A stretch of DNA of 8,817 nt, taken from positions 3,496 through 12,312 of the forward strand of contig DYRC01000100.1 in assembly GCA_020718925.1 (NCBI GenBank), given 5' to 3'. The notes under the pieces were generated by a model. That model was not told the origin of the DNA. It did not search any database and was given only the letters and a program-made list of their open reading frames with translations. Positions 6,731-8,817 of the stretch are shown in pieces. The stretch's first letter is position 1, and each line of letters begins with the position of its first letter. The DNA comes from Desulfonema limicola. GTDB taxonomy: Bacteria; Desulfobacterota; Desulfobacteria; Desulfobacterales; DYRC01. The translations under genes were made by a program, and so were the position numbers.

Positions 6731-6741
6731 TATTGATTTTT

Positions 6742-8466
6742 ATGAATCAGCATAGCCACCCGTTGCGTATTCTGCTGGTCGAAGAACCGGAAAGAAGTGC
6801 CATCGGCTTTCGTCAGATATGTGAGCATAGCGATATTCCTGTTGAAATCAGGGATGTTATCATCGGCAATAAGGCTGTTGAGCATATTCTGGCGCATCCG
6901 AGTGCGTATGATCTGCTGGTCTGCGATTACAGCGCGGCTTATGAAAAGATCAGAAAATTTCTGGAAGCTGCCCAAGCTGCCGGTCGGACAAAGAGCGAAT
7001 TTTTGGCAAACATAAGCCATGAGTTCCGCACACCGATGAACGCCATTATCGGCATGATTGATCTGGCGATGAACACAGATTTGACATCTGAACAGAAAGA
7101 TTTTCTGCAAACCGCAAAAACATCTTCAGCCCTTCTGCTGGGACTTTTAAACGACATTTTTGATCTTATCGGAATCGAATCAGGGCGGATCAGATTAGAG
7201 TATGAAGATATTGACTTTCGCCGATTTTTAGATGATATTTCACATTTTTTTTCGGCAAAAGTCCGCGAAAAAGGTCTTGAATTTCATACCCGCTTCAGCC
7301 CTGACATACCGAAAATGCTTTATGCTGACAAGCATCGTCTTCGTCAGATTCTTGACAATTTATTGAATAATGCGTTAAAATTTACGCCGACAGGAGAAAT
7401 CCGATTGAGCGTTGAAACCCGCGGAAAAGAGCTTCTGTTTACCGTATCTGATACCGGAATCGGCATTGCATCGGAGGATGCGGAGCGGATATTTGATGCG
7501 TTCACACAGGCGGATGGCTCCCATACCCGGCGTTTCGGAGGCGCGGGCTTAGGCGCGGCGATATGCAAAAAACTGACGCAGATGATGGGCGGGCGTATCG
7601 GAGTTAAAAGTGAATTGGGAAAAGGCTCTGCATTTTATTTTACAATCAAAGGACAAAAAGCGGAAATGACCGAATCGCCCACTGTTTCTTCGCCTCTGAA
7701 AATTCTGATTGCAGAGGATAACCCGTTGAATCGCAAGCTGCTGATGGCTATTCTTCAAATGAAAGGGCATCAGGTCAATGCGGTTGAACACGGTAAAGCT
7801 GCTGTCCAAGCCTTTGAGCAGGAACATTCTGATTTGATTTTAATGGATATTCAGATGCCGGTAATGGACGGACTTGAGGCGACCCGGCTGATTCGGGAAA
7901 AAGAAAAGAAAACCGGCGGTCATATTCCCATTGTGGCAGTAACTGCACATGGTATGCCCGGAGATCGGGAGCGGTTTTTAGCTTTAGGAATGGATGAATA
8001 TCTTACCAAGCCTATCCATAAGGAGCAGCTTTTGTCGGTGATTGAAATGCTGACTGCTTCAGCCTCTCATAAAGCCCCTGTCTGTGAGACCGTCGCCGAA
8101 TACAGTCCGGAAGTCTTCAACTCTGATGAATTTTTGGCAATGCTGGGCGGAAATCATAATTTGGCATCAGAGCTGATACGGATATATCTGGAAAGTCTGC
8201 CCGAATTAATGACCCGGATTAAAGAGAGTATTTATAATCAGGATAGCTGTGAATTGGTGTTTTCAAGCCATTCCCTGAAAGGAATGAGTCTGAATCTGGC
8301 AGCAGGCGCGGTTTCCAAAAGAACTCTGGAATTGGAAAAAATGGGCAGATGTAATAACCTGAGCAATACCGCACACCGTTACGACCTTCTGAAACAGGAA
8401 GTTGAGGAATTAAAAGCTGCGTTGAATTTGTTTCAGAGCAGAAATGAGGAAAAACAGGGGGAATAA
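6742..8466 (+). CDS. Hybrid sensor histidine kinase (truncated REC-HisKA-HATPase_c-REC-HPt)
   Basis: A 574-residue cytoplasmic kinase with no membrane segment or PAS/GAF sensor. Residues 5-67 look like the first half of a receiver (LRILLVEEPERS; LLVCDYS) that stops short and runs into the dimerisation helix. HisKA: SHEFRTPMN, phosphorylated His at 93. HATPase_c: N box LLNNALKFT (Asn 210), G1 DTGIGI (237-242), F-box region ERIFDAFTQAD, G2 GGAGLGAAI (266-274), unusual against the common GGTGLGLAI. Complete receiver, about 319-435: acidic EDN (325-327), phospho-acceptor Asp 369 in LMDIQMPVMDG, Thr 401, Lys 423 (TKP). HPt, about 460-565: His 510 in SSHSLKGMS. This order supports an internal His-Asp-His relay. 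The phosphoryl group should pass from the HPt to a separate response regulator, not encoded here. The signal sensed is unknown; with no sensor domain it may depend on a partner protein. The HPt gene follows after three bases. Confidence 0.96.
   Translation: MNQHSHPLRILLVEEPERSAIGFRQICEHSDIPVEIRDVIIGNKAVEHILAHPSAYDLLVCDYSAAYEKIRKFLEAAQAAGRTKSEFLANISHEFRTPMNAIIGMIDLAMNTDLTSEQKDFLQTAKTSSALLLGLLNDIFDLIGIESGRIRLEYEDIDFRRFLDDISHFFSAKVREKGLEFHTRFSPDIPKMLYADKHRLRQILDNLLNNALKFTPTGEIRLSVETRGKELLFTVSDTGIGIASEDAERIFDAFTQADGSHTRRFGGAGLGAAICKKLTQMMGGRIGVKSELGKGSAFYFTIKGQKAEMTESPTVSSPLKILIAEDNPLNRKLLMAILQMKGHQVNAVEHGKAAVQAFEQEHSDLILMDIQMPVMDGLEATRLIREKEKKTGGHIPIVAVTAHGMPGDRERFLALGMDEYLTKPIHKEQLLSVIEMLTASASHKAPVCETVAEYSPEVFNSDEFLAMLGGNHNLASELIRIYLESLPELMTRIKESIYNQDSCELVFSSHSLKGMSLNLAAGAVSKRTLELEKMGRCNNLSNTAHRYDLLKQEVEELKAALNLFQSRNEEKQGE
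8456..8461 (+). promoter_or_regulatory. Ribosome binding site of the HPt gene
   Basis: AGGGGG ends eight bases before the ATG at 8470 and lies inside the last codons of the kinase gene, as expected for translationally coupled genes. Confidence 0.65.
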
Positions 8467-8469
8467 AAA

Positions 8470-8817
8470 ATGGATCAGATTTTAGATAAACAAGCGTTAA
8501 TGGACATGATTGATCACAATGCCGATTTGCTCAAAGAGCTGATTCGGCTTTATCTGGCAAATCTTCCCAAGCTGATGGCGCAGATAAAGGACGGCGTTTT
8601 GAAAAAAGATAGCAGTATGATTGAACAGCCTGCTCACGCGCTTAAAGGCATGAGTTATAATATCTCAGCTCAGAAAATTGCGTCTGCCGCGCTGACTCTG
8701 GAAAAAAACGGGCGGAGCAATGATCTGACTCGGATTCAGGAAAGCTATGCGATTTTGGAAAAAGAAGCGCGGGATGTGGAAAATGTGCTGAATGCGCTTT
8801 TGCAGAGTGCGGGATAA
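8470..8817 (+). CDS. Stand-alone HPt (histidine phosphotransfer) protein
   Basis: A 115-residue protein made of a single HPt four-helix domain. The phospho-accepting histidine is His 56 in AHALKGMSYN, matching the family motif HxLKG. It should shuttle phosphoryl groups between receiver domains in the cytoplasm. It closely resembles the C-terminal HPt of the kinase just upstream: ELIR-YL--LP-LM--IK before the histidine, H-LKGMS-N at it, and LE-K-GR-N-L after it. A local duplication, or a domain copied out of the kinase, is therefore likely. Only three bases separate the genes, so they are almost certainly co-transcribed. No catalytic or DNA-binding part is present. The stop codon is the last three bases of the window, and any partner response regulator must lie beyond it. 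Confidence 0.94.
   Translation: MDQILDKQALMDMIDHNADLLKELIRLYLANLPKLMAQIKDGVLKKDSSMIEQPAHALKGMSYNISAQKIASAALTLEKNGRSNDLTRIQESYAILEKEARDVENVLNALLQSAG

Noticed and set aside
6733..6741. TTG at 6733 as kinase start
   Set aside because: It would leave only two bases after the GAAAGG site; ATG 6742 is a stronger codon with workable spacing.

Overview
The window reads almost entirely left to right on the + strand. It holds the 3' end of an Rpn/YhgA-like PD-(D/E)XK nuclease-family gene (3-359), one giant gene for an exported protein of 2093 residues (361-6642), a cytoplasmic hybrid histidine kinase (6742-8466) and a small stand-alone HPt phosphotransfer protein (8470-8817). No rRNA, tRNA, insertion sequence, CRISPR array or prophage gene is visible. 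The only non-coding stretch of any size is the 99 bases between the giant gene and the kinase, which carry a plausible sigma70-type promoter.

The organism is Gram-negative in style: a Sec signal peptide on a very large envelope protein, a multi-step phosphorelay and Shine-Dalgarno sites. Base composition is moderate by eye. Heptanucleotide tandem repeats, C/G-rich palindromic repeats and an Rpn-type gene with a Q-Q-G repeat tail together recall large repeat-rich genomes such as the Desulfobacterales (Desulfonema-like) or filamentous cyanobacteria. I favour a desulfobacterial source, but this is inference from style and not a proven assignment.

The giant protein has a signal peptide, an alpha-helical N-terminal third, a long series of beta-rich segments resembling macroglobulin (MG)-type domains, a Pro/Ala/Glu-rich linker, another beta domain, an alpha-solenoid and a C-terminal beta domain. 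It has no CxEQ thioester. From memory it belongs to a conserved family of large, functionally uncharacterised bacterial proteins.

The most striking feature of the window is inside this gene. Five separate low-complexity or palindromic DNA repeats sit in its coding sequence without breaking the frame: three arrays of seven-base units (2827-2854, 4784-4811, and a hairpin of two opposed arrays at 4861-4926) and two C/G-rich palindromes (3753-3842 and 6017-6065). They look like coding-compatible repeat insertions in linkers, comparable in principle to the Rickettsia palindromic elements. The first palindrome also carries a very strong G-quadruplex motif on the coding strand.

The kinase and HPt genes are 3 bases apart and form a two-gene unit. 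The kinase combines an amputated N-terminal receiver, HisKA, HATPase_c, a complete receiver and a C-terminal HPt. The next gene is a second HPt, clearly similar to the kinase's own, so the locus supplies two alternative phosphotransfer outlets. No response regulator with an output domain is present, so the target of the relay lies elsewhere. Nothing in the sequence links the relay functionally to the giant protein.
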